Positions 1 to 9,644 of a stretch of DNA of 64,000 bases are shown one piece after another. The stretch spans positions 3,162,001 through 3,226,000 of the forward strand of contig CM073196.1 of NCBI GenBank assembly GCA_037042915.1, in the 5' to 3' direction. The notes under the pieces are model-generated. The model saw only the letters and a list, made by a program, of their open reading frames with translations. It was not told the origin of the DNA and did not search any database. This DNA is from Auricularia sp. M13 (lineage: Eukaryota > Basidiomycota > Agaricomycetes > Auriculariales > Auriculariaceae). Position 1 is the first letter of the stretch. Each line of letters begins with the position of its first letter. The position numbers and the translations under genes are program-made.

Positions 1-2032
1 CAGCGCCGATGGTTTGCCAGCACTATTCGCGGTTTCGGCGACGACAATGAGCGCGTGAATCTTGGCCAGCTCGACAGGCGCACACACCTTGCCGCGGCCG
101 CGCTGTTTGCCTGGATCCATGCGACGCCAGAGTCGATTGCTTGCGTAACAGGATCGACATCCGGCGCGTCGACGCCCATGTATTGATTCTGGTCAGGAAA
201 CAGCTGGCTGCGGTTGACAACGTGAGTAATCATACAGCAACAACGCTCCCAGCGCGTAAACGTGAACGCACAACGTCGAGAAATCGATCTGCTTGATGGC
301 ATTGATATCTTCCGAATCGACGCCCTGAGCGCCGTTGAACGCTGTGCCCTGGGAACTGGGCGACAGCTGTCTGCGCGTTTCTGCGAGGGAAGCGCGCGCA
401 ATTAACATTGGGTTCCTCCATGCAGTCTGGGGAGAGGCGCCCGTACCAGGTGCAGCCCAGCGTCCACGGATAGTGCGCTTGACGGCGCCAGGACGAGGAT
501 TAGCCTTAGCATCTGCTCGCCATTTCTTCAGCAGGGCGGTCCGCATGGCGAGAACCTTTGCAGGCGTCAACAAGGCACCAGTGCCGCGCTTCTTCAAGCC
601 AGATCCCGACGCCGAGGGAGACGGCGAGGGTGCAGTAGGCGTCGCAAATAACTTCGGGCAGCCCACACACATAAAACCTCCCGAGCTGATTATCTCGGGC
701 TCAGTAATCAGTAGCACCAGTGAAAACACGGCACGTACCCAGAGGCAACAAGATGGAACGGATCTGCCAGTGCGCATTGAAGAGAAAGAGGAACCGGTTA
801 GTATTCGCGCGCTCCGGAAGCAGCGGGGGAGGTACACACCCAGCTGCTTGACGTGCTGGCTCTGCAAGAATGGAGCATGAGATCTGGAGCGCGCGGGTGC
901 AGTTACGGCAGGTATATAGACGCACGATTCTAGACACCCAGCGCGTGATGTTTTGCGGATTGCACCCCGGCGTTGTGGGCTGCGTGGAAATGCAACGTGG
1001 GTCGTTTGCGATTTCCCAGGCGAAGACGGCGGGGCTGCTCGCATAGCGCTTCACCACGGCCGAGACGTAGTTTTCGAATATCGTGATTAACTGGAGGGTG
1101 TTATGCGGTTTAGCCCTTGCACGGGACCGCAATGCGATCAGGATCGGCAGGAACACGCACAGTTTCATTCGTAAAGAAGTGATCGTGTTCTCCGTCAGGT
1201 CCTATGAAGTTCCGAACATACGCATCCATCCCACCTGCGCACGTTCAGGAATGCATAGAAAAGAAAGCGCGGGGGATGCGGCGCACCATAGTTGTTGGAG
1301 AGGAAGCCAGAAGGGAAATCGAGCGTCGCCGACGCGGGGTTCTTGAGCGCGCTCCAGTTGTTCGTTAGCGTCAGATGTATCTTGAGGCCCAGCTTCTCTG
1401 CTTCCGCGATGACCTTGTCCAGGCGCTGGAGGCCGGTCGGGCCCTCGTTGATCGTCGCAGTGCCATTTGCCAGGAGCTAGGGTCGAGGACTATGAGCACG
1501 ATGGCCGCAGCGAACAAAAGAATTTACCTGGAAATAAGTGCCATTGTTCGGAGGGATTTCGGTTACGTCGTTGAACGCCCTGCATGGTGTCATTGTGTTC
1601 AGCGTCAAGTTGACTGCAGAGCGAAAGAGCGGACGCACCAGGTGCGGACGACCTTGAAGCCCTGGTCGCATATCGTCTTGAGCGTGGTCTTGATATCGTC
1701 ATCGCTGAGCTGGGCGAGCCAGTAGGCAGTCGTGGAAAAGTGGAAAAACTGTAGAGTGGGGGTTGACGTTGAGCACGGCGTGTGAGTGACAGGCAGCGAA
1801 GACGTACCGGTCTGGACGGGTGGCGGGGCGATCGCGGGATCAACTAAAGTGAGTATCCTGGGGCTCAGGACGGCGGCGGCACGAACTTTCCGCCCAGATG
1901 AAATTGGCCGTCCTTCACGGAGACAAAATTGTTATGTCTCTTGTCCAGCGGCGCCGCCACGGTGCGGGTGGGCTCTTGGGCGGCCCAGGCGCTGAGAGCG
2001 CTGAGGACGACGCCGAGGGCAGCGGCACGCAT
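1..2032 (-). CDS. GH5_7 endo-beta-1,4-mannanase-like secreted protein (C-terminus beyond window)
   Basis: A multi-exon gene for a secreted glycoside hydrolase of family 5, subfamily 7, which normally cuts beta-1,4-mannan in plant cell walls. The start at 2032 opens a signal peptide (MRAAALGVVLSALSAWAAQ). Family segments appear in order on the minus strand: TAYWLAQLSDDDI near 1720-1680, FNDVTEIPPNNGTYFQ near 1590-1530, NEGPTGLQRLDKVIAEAEKL near 1460-1390, GGMDAYVRNF near 1230, and YVSAVVKRYASSPAVFAWEI near 1060-1005. A GCPKLF loop, a basic stretch (680-450) and FPDQNQYMGVDAPDVDP (about 200-155) follow. An intron of about 56 nt leads to a last visible exon reading SAGKPSAL, so the C-terminus is off the left edge. 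The acid/base motif usually written NEP reads NDP here (about 1003-995), so the usual catalytic Glu is Asp. Family assignment is firm. Activity on mannan is not, because of that change and because the nucleophile region is not in the window. Some exon borders are approximate. Confidence 0.85.
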
Positions 2033-2245
2033 GTCTCGCGGACTTGGGTGGGGGCAGCGGGGGAGAAGAAGGCACGCTTCCGCTGCATGGACATAAGGCG
2101 CGGGGGAGCAATAAAAGCAACATTGCAAGGGCTCGAGGCAGGCGCGAGTTGATGCACCGTGACAAGCCCCGAACAGGCGCCCGCCTCGCGCTCGGAGAAT
2201 CCGGCCGCAACTCCGATGCCAGCCTGACCTCGAGGTCCGCTATAA

Positions 2246-3781
2246 ATGCTGCTCCGTCGCCTCCAGCGTGCCTGCGCCCAGCCAGCCCTCCGCCACCAGC
2301 CCGGGGCACGTGCCCAGCGTCGCGCGTTCAACAATTTTCCCCGCGACGCGGTCCAGCCAGAGTCCAATGTGCGCCGCATCCTCTCGACCGCCTTTCTCAA
2401 GCGCTTTCTCGCGTTCTCGGCCTTTGGCATCACCCTCACCGCCCTGGGCTGTCTCACCGGCGTCGAGGGCGCCCATGTCTACGTCGAGGCCATTGCGCTC
2501 GCGCCGGAGAAGGACGACGACGTGAAGCGCTGGCAATGGGACCGTGAGCTCGACGACTGGGGCGGCGGCGATCGCGGCGGCACCGACCCGCGTCTGGGCT
2601 TCGTGGGCCAGCATCTCGTCCGCAGCGCATGGATGGCCCAAACCTGGGGCACCTCGTCTTCAGGAGTCGATAACCGCTTACTGTGGGCCCGAGCATTCCT
2701 TCTGAAAGCTATCCGGCGAGCATACACCAAGGACCCGCACTCCCTGGCTCTCCCGCCGCTCATACAACGCGAAGCAGCGGTGCTCGAGCGGCTGGGCACG
2801 CCCTCCGACCTGGCCCAGGCGACCGAACGCTATGCGCTTGCGATGGCAGCATATCCCGCGGAGAGCTCGGAACGCGCGCGCATAGCAGCGAAAATCGGCG
2901 ACATTGCAGCCAGGGTCGGCCACTCCGAGGTGGCGCGCAGATGGTGGACTAACGCGGCGCGACAAGCAGCCCGCAAGCATCTGCCAGAGGGCCAGGTTGT
3001 GCCCGACGCGCTGCCTGAATCACCGTACGATCAGCGTACCCTGTGCACGGCTCTGCTGGCCCTTTCATCTTCCTATTCCGCGTCCGGGGACTTCAAGAAA
3101 GCGGCAGAGCTGCAGCGTTCTGTGCGCGCCCTCCTCGCGCCGTCCGCCACCCTTCCCTCTGGAGACAGCACGCCCGCCGCAAGCCTACACGCCTACTTTC
3201 TCGCGCACCGATCGACCCTTTTCGCAATGCATCTGGCCGAAGTAACATTTGCGACAGCGGCCCCGAGCAGCAGCAGCTGGCTTCCTCCCCTGCCCTTCTC
3301 CCGCAAGTCCAAGCCCGCGTCCACCTCAGGTTCGAGCGCAGCCGAATCCGAATCGCCCCTCGCGCTTCTGCGGACTGCCGCAGAGACCTCGGAGCGCATC
3401 GCACTTTCGCTGCAGGGCATGCCGTACACGCCGATTCCCTCGCCGACGGCAGCAGACGGGCCACTGCAGCCGGCGTTCGCAAAGGCCTCGCGCGGCCTGC
3501 GCGAGCCCGCCGTCGCGCTGCTCCGCGACGCGCGCCGGAGCGCCGCACAGGCATGGCGGCTCTCGGGCATCCTGCACAGCGCGCGGGGCGAGGACGAGAC
3601 CGCGCTGGACTGCTTCACGCGCGCGCTGGCGTGGGCGGGCCCGGGCGAGCCGGCGCCCGACACGCTCGAGGTCGAGTGGCAGGCGATTTGGTCCGCGTAC
3701 ACGCAGACCCGGGAGCGTTTGCGGCCTAGGGACGCTGCTGGTGATAACACCAAATCGTCGACGTCGACTGCACGGACTTGA
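2246..3781 (+). CDS. Mitochondrial membrane TPR-like protein, function unknown
   Basis: A single open exon of 511 codons. The N-terminus is rich in Arg, Ala and Gln with no acidic residues (MLLRRLQRACAQPALRHQPG), as in a mitochondrial targeting sequence. A hydrophobic segment around residues 48-75 (FLKRFLAFSAFGITLTALGC) could span the inner membrane. The rest is alpha-helical with TPR-like pairs, such as ATERYALAMAAYPAESSERA and a C-terminal DCFTRALAWAGPGEPAPD. Similar proteins with a WQWDRE..GG..GTDPRLGF stretch after the membrane segment are, from memory, common in Agaricomycetes and uncharacterised. It is divergent from the mannanase gene, with 213 bp between the two start codons. No intron is needed and the ATG sits just after a TATAA-like string. 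A function in mitochondrial complex assembly would be a guess. Confidence 0.75.
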   Translation: MLLRRLQRACAQPALRHQPGARAQRRAFNNFPRDAVQPESNVRRILSTAFLKRFLAFSAFGITLTALGCLTGVEGAHVYVEAIALAPEKDDDVKRWQWDRELDDWGGGDRGGTDPRLGFVGQHLVRSAWMAQTWGTSSSGVDNRLLWARAFLLKAIRRAYTKDPHSLALPPLIQREAAVLERLGTPSDLAQATERYALAMAAYPAESSERARIAAKIGDIAARVGHSEVARRWWTNAARQAARKHLPEGQVVPDALPESPYDQRTLCTALLALSSSYSASGDFKKAAELQRSVRALLAPSATLPSGDSTPAASLHAYFLAHRSTLFAMHLAEVTFATAAPSSSSWLPPLPFSRKSKPASTSGSSAAESESPLALLRTAAETSERIALSLQGMPYTPIPSPTAADGPLQPAFAKASRGLREPAVALLRDARRSAAQAWRLSGILHSARGEDETALDCFTRALAWAGPGEPAPDTLEVEWQAIWSAYTQTRERLRPRDAAGDNTKSSTSTART

Positions 3782-4410
3782 CTTCGATCTGCTGTGCGAC
3801 GAGGAAGGACTCTTGGTCGAATCTCTTCTGGTCCCTTCAATCTTGTACATCGTGCCGACCGTTTCGCCGAAGACAAACACCCCGCTCGATGCTTGCGCCG
3901 ATGGAGCTTCTAGGAGGTCTATTCGTCGTCCGTGACGTGTGCTTTGAGAACAAGATCTTGCTTCTAGGCGGGCTGGGCAGCTTTAAGCAGGCTTGGAGAC
4001 AGACATCGCATCTTCGGTGTCACAGATGCCCGTGGAAGCTGCGCGTATGCACCTTCCTATAACGACTCGGACGAGTACAGTAGAAGACTAGATTAATGTG
4101 TATAGATTGTGACTGGCGATCGATTGGCAATGACGGCCGCAGGAAAAGTGCTGTCAGCCATCGACCTGCATCTTCAATGGCCGCTGCTCGTATCAGCAGG
4201 TAGCCGGTGCAATGTATTGCTGCCGATGGCAGTAGTTGATTTGGGTCCAAAGCTTGACTGAGAGACCGAGCACCCGTCGCACAGCGTCGCGAGTCGTCGG
4301 CTTGCAGTCCTCCGGGGAGAGTCAGCGGTGTACAGCGATGTACAAACGCTATGTCACATAGCACCCTGTGTTGGTAGTCCGGCCAGGGGAGAGCTGTGTC
4401 GGAGAGTGTG
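3782..4410. other. Intergenic region between two convergent genes
   Basis: About 630 bp separate the stop codons of the TPR-like gene (plus) and the Cys/His-rich-domain gene (minus). Open frames here are short or antisense to the neighbours. I see no gene, repeat or RNA. Confidence 0.5.
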
Positions 4411-5749
4411 CTATTGGGCGAGACGTCGGAGCTGCGCGGCGAGAGCATCGGCAGATGCGAGGGCCATCGCCACATCTTCCTGAGCATTTGGGTCGCCAGC
4501 AGGAAGACTGGCGAGAAACGCGGTAACATTGTCCAGCGTCGAGCGGAGATAGGAAAGCTGCATGGAGAGGTATGTCACCTGGGGTGGCGGCGAGAGCGGC
4601 GGTTCGTCAGGAATAAAGGATTCATGCGTTTCCTGCGGAAAGCTCAGCGCAACTCCAGGCATGCCATGAGAAAATGCCGTACCACTGGATTATGTGCTTG
4701 GAAGATCTCGGCCTGCTGAGCGTCATTCTGCAGCATGTTGACTTGCTGATCGTTGGCGGGGAGTTGAGTTGAGAGTTGTTGTTCTTCGCCCTGATCAATC
4801 CCATGTTCCCCGGCATGCGCGACGGGGTCGAAATTAGGTACTGACAGCTCGGTCTGAGCATGTGTCTGAAATGCACCAGCGTCATCCAACGCAGGCACTC
4901 CTTCGACCGGTGTAGCAGGCGGCGCTTTGCGCTTTCGATTTCGAATTCTTTTCCGGGGTGCAGGTTGATCTGTTGGTTGTCCCAGTTGCGCCTGTGCCAC
5001 GCGGGCTTTGGTCTCCACGCACGCGGCGTTGTGTTCGAGGTGTCCGCGTATACGAAGCACCGTTTTAGTAGACCCCTCCGTGGTGATTTCCACATGAGCC
5101 AGACAGCCCGTGTACGCAAACACGCTGGGATGAAATTTGGATGCGTGTGGGTAACCGCACGGACTGTATCGTGCCTGTTTAGCTACACACCTAGTAAACG
5201 TAGTGACTCGTACCATTGCAACAGCAAGCGCGAAATACCCCTCGGCCGGTCCTTGGTGCTGGCCTGCTTCCACATGATAGTCCACTGCTTGTCCGCCCTC
5301 GGTTTCTCGCGGTCCTCATCCAGAGAATGGGTACGCATGAGCTCCAGCGCGGCCGCCTGCTGCGCTTCGTCCGCCGGCTCGTACATCAGGTCGACCGTAG
5401 GCTGGTTGTCGTTCGACGCGTAGAGCGCGGAAATGGCGTCGGTGTTCTTGAGCTGATTCAGCAGGATGGCCGACGTGAGCCTGTGGAAGTCGTACGTCGT
5501 CTCGCCGTCCTGCTTGCGCTTCAGGCGCTTGGCCATGCGCTCCGCGTCGTACTGCAGTATCCGGCAGACTTTGTGCTTCGGCGCTGGCATGGGCGGTGGG
5601 GGCGGCGCTGGCTCGCCCTCGGTGGTGGGAGGCTGGTACATGATGATGGGCAGCGTGTTTACGCTCGGGTGCGTCGTATGTCCTGGGTACGCGTGCACTG
5701 TATACGGTGCGGCCTGGGTTGGATGCGCTGGTGCATAATTCGCGTACAT
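4411..5749 (-). CDS. Protein with Cys/His-rich (possibly WRKY-GCM1-like zinc) domain, unknown
   Basis: Three exons, 5749-5214, 5163-4683 and 4632-4411, give 412 residues. Both introns are exactly 50 nt (GTACGA..ACAG and GTACGG..GCAG) and keep frame. The N-terminal 90 residues are Pro/Tyr-rich and disordered. A helical block of about 80 residues follows (YDAERMAKRLKRKQDGETTY onwards). The first junction creates a Cys, giving CPCGYPHASKFH at 179-190, then GCLAHVE at 198-204 and RGHLEHNAAC at 218-227. This spacing of Cys and His could bind one zinc ion and recalls WRKY-GCM1/FLYWCH fingers. A nuclear-localisation-like RKRIRNRKRK follows at once, and the C-terminus is a helical tail. A DNA-binding role is inference from the Cys/His pattern plus the basic stretch. 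I do not recognise the family by name. Confidence 0.7.
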
Positions 5750-6489
5750 GGACGGTGAAGAGGGCGTGAGCACGTCGCGACGGTATTCTCCGGCGTGGCG
5801 TTGGCTCACACCGGCCAATGACCAGCTGCTCATCACCCATACGTGCGCGTTACAATATAGTTGCGCGGAGCCGAATGCACCATACATTGCTTCTGTGCGG
5901 GTTCATCTTGGTGCAGGTTACGCGCTAGTTGTCAGCAATGACGAGGGGGAGCGGCAATGCGACTGGCCGAGTGGGAAAAGAGGCAAAGATGACATTGGGA
6001 TCCGACGATGGTTTATATACATCGGGGGAGACAATGCATGGTGAGGACAATGTAGAGGAGATAATGCTAACACTAGTCTCCTCAACAGCGTGTCCTCGAA
6101 CTGACGAGCGGGCGGACGCACTGTGTAGCATTACATGCTGGCCCAACGACGGACCTGCTAGCGCATCGATCTTCACCCCGCCCTTCTCGCGTGGCATGGG
6201 AGTCTGGACGCCAGACTCATGGGTAGTACATGGGTACCGGTGTAACCGGGGTATGACTCTATCGCGCCCACAAGCTAGCAGCATATCTGCGATAAATGCT
6301 CCCTATTTGCCGTACAGTATAACTTTGATATGAATTATACGCTGACTATATCCGCGTTAGGCTTTTGTCATATGAGACAACGCAGCCTGAGAGCACGGCA
6401 GGTTCACGACGTGCTCGCCCTGTGTGCGTACTGTGCTCTGAAGCTCTAGTTCAGCCTTTGCGCTCACTAACCGCCTGCGTGGGATTGCC
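5750..6489. other. Intergenic region; possible minus-strand TATA element
   Basis: Lies between the start of the Cys/His-rich-domain gene and the stop of the broken DUF6534 gene. On the minus strand TATATAAA occurs at 6017-6010, about 260 bp upstream of the start at 5749, and may be a promoter if the 5' leader is long. Short imperfect palindromes (GAGGACA..TGTCCTC, about 6050-6097) are present. No supported gene. Confidence 0.3.
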
Positions 6490-7079
6490 TCAACGTACCA
6501 GCTCAACTTCCATCGACGCCGAGCGGCATGTGGAAATGTCATGCTGCGCATCCCAGGGAGAAAAGAATGGCGGCATCTCAGCCTGTGCTCTGTCACCGAC
6601 AGCAAGAGATGTAGTATCCAATCTTATTCGACGCAGAGAGCGCCGTGCATTGAGCCTGTCGGGTGTGGGTCTGAATTCAGAAGCTTGCAGACTTTGAAGG
6701 CTTACATGGCAAGAAAGGAATTAACGTAAACTGGCATAGATAGTAAGCAAAGCCGATCGTAGAGACCGGATCGTAAGGAGGCAACGCACGATGCGAGATG
6801 AGAAAACTCATTGCAGAATATATCTGCTTCTGTGGCAAAGCTAAGTACTGGGCGCTCGTATCAGCCGAGTGAAACTAGATGTGCACACATGCATCTAACC
6901 CACCGTTGCAAGGACCGCGCACGTCACAAGGAATGTTGTAACTCCGGACGCGATGGTGTAATTGGTGAGTGAGGTCATCATGTGCTCAGTGCTACTCTTG
7001 GTCATTGACCTGATACATCCGGAGGAATATGAAATGGCCTACGATCTCATCCCACTCCTATGGGTGTACAGCCAGTGCA

Positions 7080-7093
7080 CCATAGCGATGGCG
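7080..7093. repeat. Target-site duplication, left copy of LINE
   Basis: CCATAGCGATGGCG here is repeated exactly at 18139-18152, directly after the LINE poly(A). On the minus strand it encodes part of AIAMVH in the interrupted DUF6534 exon, which proves the original insertion site. Confidence 0.95.
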
Positions 7094-8361
7094 GGGGGGG
7101 CTTCTTCCGGAACCATGATGTTCAAAATACGCTCACCCGCGTGAAGCCATACCAAACCCCCACAGCGTGCTCGCAGCACACGAGCACGCTGACGGCACAC
7201 AAGCCGCTGCAAAAAAGAGCAGAAAAAGTGGATTACGAACGTCGTACCACGTGCAATGATAGCGCGCCAGAACGCGCCCACAGATGTAGCGTACAGCAAT
7301 GTCGTGGGAGCCACAGGCAAGACAGCACTCCCCCACCCCGAAAATGAGCTGGCACGAGGAAAGATAGCACTCCAGGCGAACAGCGAGGTTTTGGAGACGG
7401 GAAGGGGCTTGATCCCTTCTGAGAGAACCTGGCCAGCGTAGGAAGTGTAAGCGATCAGGAACATGGCAGGTACGGCTGCGCGCACCAGTGCAAAACGACG
7501 GGGCAAGCCAGCGCAATGCACGACCGCCACGACGGTCGGGCAACGGGGACGCGCGGCGCCCAGGCCAAGCTCAGACCACGACGTCAAACCTCGTCCGCCG
7601 GAGATGACGTCACGTCTGACGGCACATCCGGAACGGGCCGAGCGACGTAGACGTAGGCGCCCCTATCGGCGGACCGGATGACGGGGTCGACCTCGCTGCA
7701 CGGACTCGCGGCGTCTGCGCACACAGCGCAGCGCTCGGGCAAATAAGTGGCTCCGCGGAACTGCCGCAACCCGGGCCAGTACTAGCCAAGGCCTCAGCAG
7801 AGTAATGGGCCACACGTAGAGAAACGTACCGTCCGGCAAAGGGCGCAGCCGCAGACCATGTCGTCCAGACCCAGAGCACACCCCGCCCAGAGCCCACACT
7901 TTACCGGCACCCAGAACGCGGGGATGGTCATGACCTTGCGCTGCAGCTGGTGAGAGACGGCCGAGAACGAGGACCAAACTACGTACACCGCACGAGTTGT
8001 AAGTCCCGATGCTGCTGGATGTCAGCGAGGAGGCCGCGATTTGAGAATACGCACAGTACTAAGTTACACATGGCGAAAGGGGATAAGGAAATGGCCCTCT
8101 GGGACATGCGCCTTTATAACACCGGACGGTACGGCCGCAGAGCAATAGCAGCAAGCCCATCACCACAACTGGCTTGACGCCACGTCTCACCATCCAATAA
8201 AGGGTGAAGATGCGAGCCTAGGATCCTCAGACAGACCCGTAGCCCCACCCAATAGAGGATGAAGAGCCCTGACAGCAACCCAGCCAGCGGAAGCAGGCAA
8301 AGGGATTCGCGCAAGGCGCGCGCGGAGCCCTGATCCCAAATGCTGGCCACGGCGAGGGCCG
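7094..8361 (+). other. LINE 5' region with possible antisense exons
   Basis: No convincing plus-strand ORF. On the minus strand two segments join cleanly across a 69-nt GTACGT..GGCAG intron. One is about 7988-7840 (VSHQLQRKVMTIPAFWVPVK and LGLDDMVCGCALCRT), the other about 7757-7584 (FRGATYLPERCAVCADAA to a stop). A hydrophobic stretch (LCLLPLAGLLSGLFILYWVG) is encoded on the minus strand near 8310-8230. This may be a fragment of a host membrane-protein gene carried along by the LINE, or chance. No family can be named with confidence. The region could instead be a long LINE promoter and leader. Confidence 0.3.
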
Positions 8362-9158
8362 ATGACGCCACCACCAGCCCTTCCACTCATACCTGCACTC
8401 AATATGCCATCCGAACGCGCAGGCCGACCAGCTAAGGCCACTCCGCGAAAGATTGCGCCACGTCCAGCAGCGCAAGAGGCAGGCGCGACCACAGAGCCTT
8501 GGCTCATAGATATCCGGGATATCATCGAGTCGCCCACGGCGAGCGAAAACGGGATCTGGATTGAGGCCCCTCTGCTGCCTGTGGAAGAGCCAGAAATGGC
8601 CCTCGGGTCGGACTTAACTAGTAAACACCGCTGCACCGCGATGCGCGCCGGGACTTTCTAATTCATGCAACAGTGCTACTTGACTTCTATGACGCGCCTG
8701 ATAAGGCCGGACAGGACAGCCTGTCGGTGCAGGGCCCCACGGCCGCGGAAGACACGCCGACGCCCCCGCCGGCCGCGGAGGGACCGCAGCATGATCACCA
8801 GAGCTCGCGCACGATCACGACACAGCCCGCGCAGAGGAGGCGCCGAAAATCGCCGTGCCCCCAAGTTCGGACGGAACGACTCGAGGTCCCGCTGGAGATT
8901 GCCCTGCTCGGCCCGCCGATTCCCACGGAGCGTACGCCGGACGGGCACCCAGTGCTGAGATGCAGAGGGTGCGACACGATTTGGCTCAAACGTACCAGGC
9001 GCGAGAAACACTGGGCCAAGCGCCCGGACTGTGAAACAGCCCATACGGCGGTGGTACAGGGTACCTACGACGCGATCGAGTACAACGAGACGCTCAGGCT
9101 TCGTAAAAAGGCAGCTGACAGGCGGGCGAAGAACGCGAACAAGTTGCTCGGCGTCTAA
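8362..9158 (+). CDS. Intron-containing upstream ORF of the LINE, Cys/His protein
   Basis: An ATG at 8362 opens 259 coding nt. A 53-nt intron at 8621-8673 follows, with donor GTAAAC, branch-like TTCTAATTC and acceptor CAACAG. The frame then stays open to a stop at 9156-9158, giving about 247 residues. The first half is Pro/Ala-rich. The second half ends with RCRGCDTIWLKRTRREKHW followed by a further Cys, a Cys/His pattern like a small zinc finger, and a very basic tail (RLRKKAADRRAKNANK). It lies in sense orientation upstream of the gag-like ORF1. It may be a separate LINE ORF (nucleic-acid binding by inference) or captured sequence. The splice model is inferred from sequence only. Confidence 0.45.
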
Positions 9159-9644
9159 GTAGAAAATAGAACCGGCCGTCATAGGACCGCTGTTTAACGG
9201 CATTGTAAGCCCGGGGCCCTTCTGCAACCGCAGTCAGGGTGACCGCCGGGTAGCACAGCCACAAATAGGCCAGCCCTTTAGTAAGCGGGCCCGACCGGCC
9301 GGAGGATGTCCGCTTGCTCCCAGACACTCGAGTCGCCAGCCCCAACACGAGTCACTTGGGGACCCTTCAAATGCGACGATGAACAGCCGCCACCGATAGA
9401 CCCCAGCCACGACGTGGGGCTTCGCATGAACAGGACAGGGCTTCGAATGAACGGGCGCAGGCGCTCTTTTGCTCCAGCCAATAGCGGGTGAGCAGCGCGC
9501 CCAAAGCGCAGGACGGCGCGCCTCGATGTGAAGCCAGAGTGCTCTCTGACGATCTCGCCCTCGCAGGAGGCCATCGCAAACCGCTCAATTACGAGTACGG
9601 TCCACCACGACGGGGCTCTGGATCGACGGCAGCAACAGTATAAT

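Noticed and set aside
5929-6333. A 134-codon plus-strand frame
   Set aside because: No ATG at its start and no protein-like conservation cue; intergenic chance frame.
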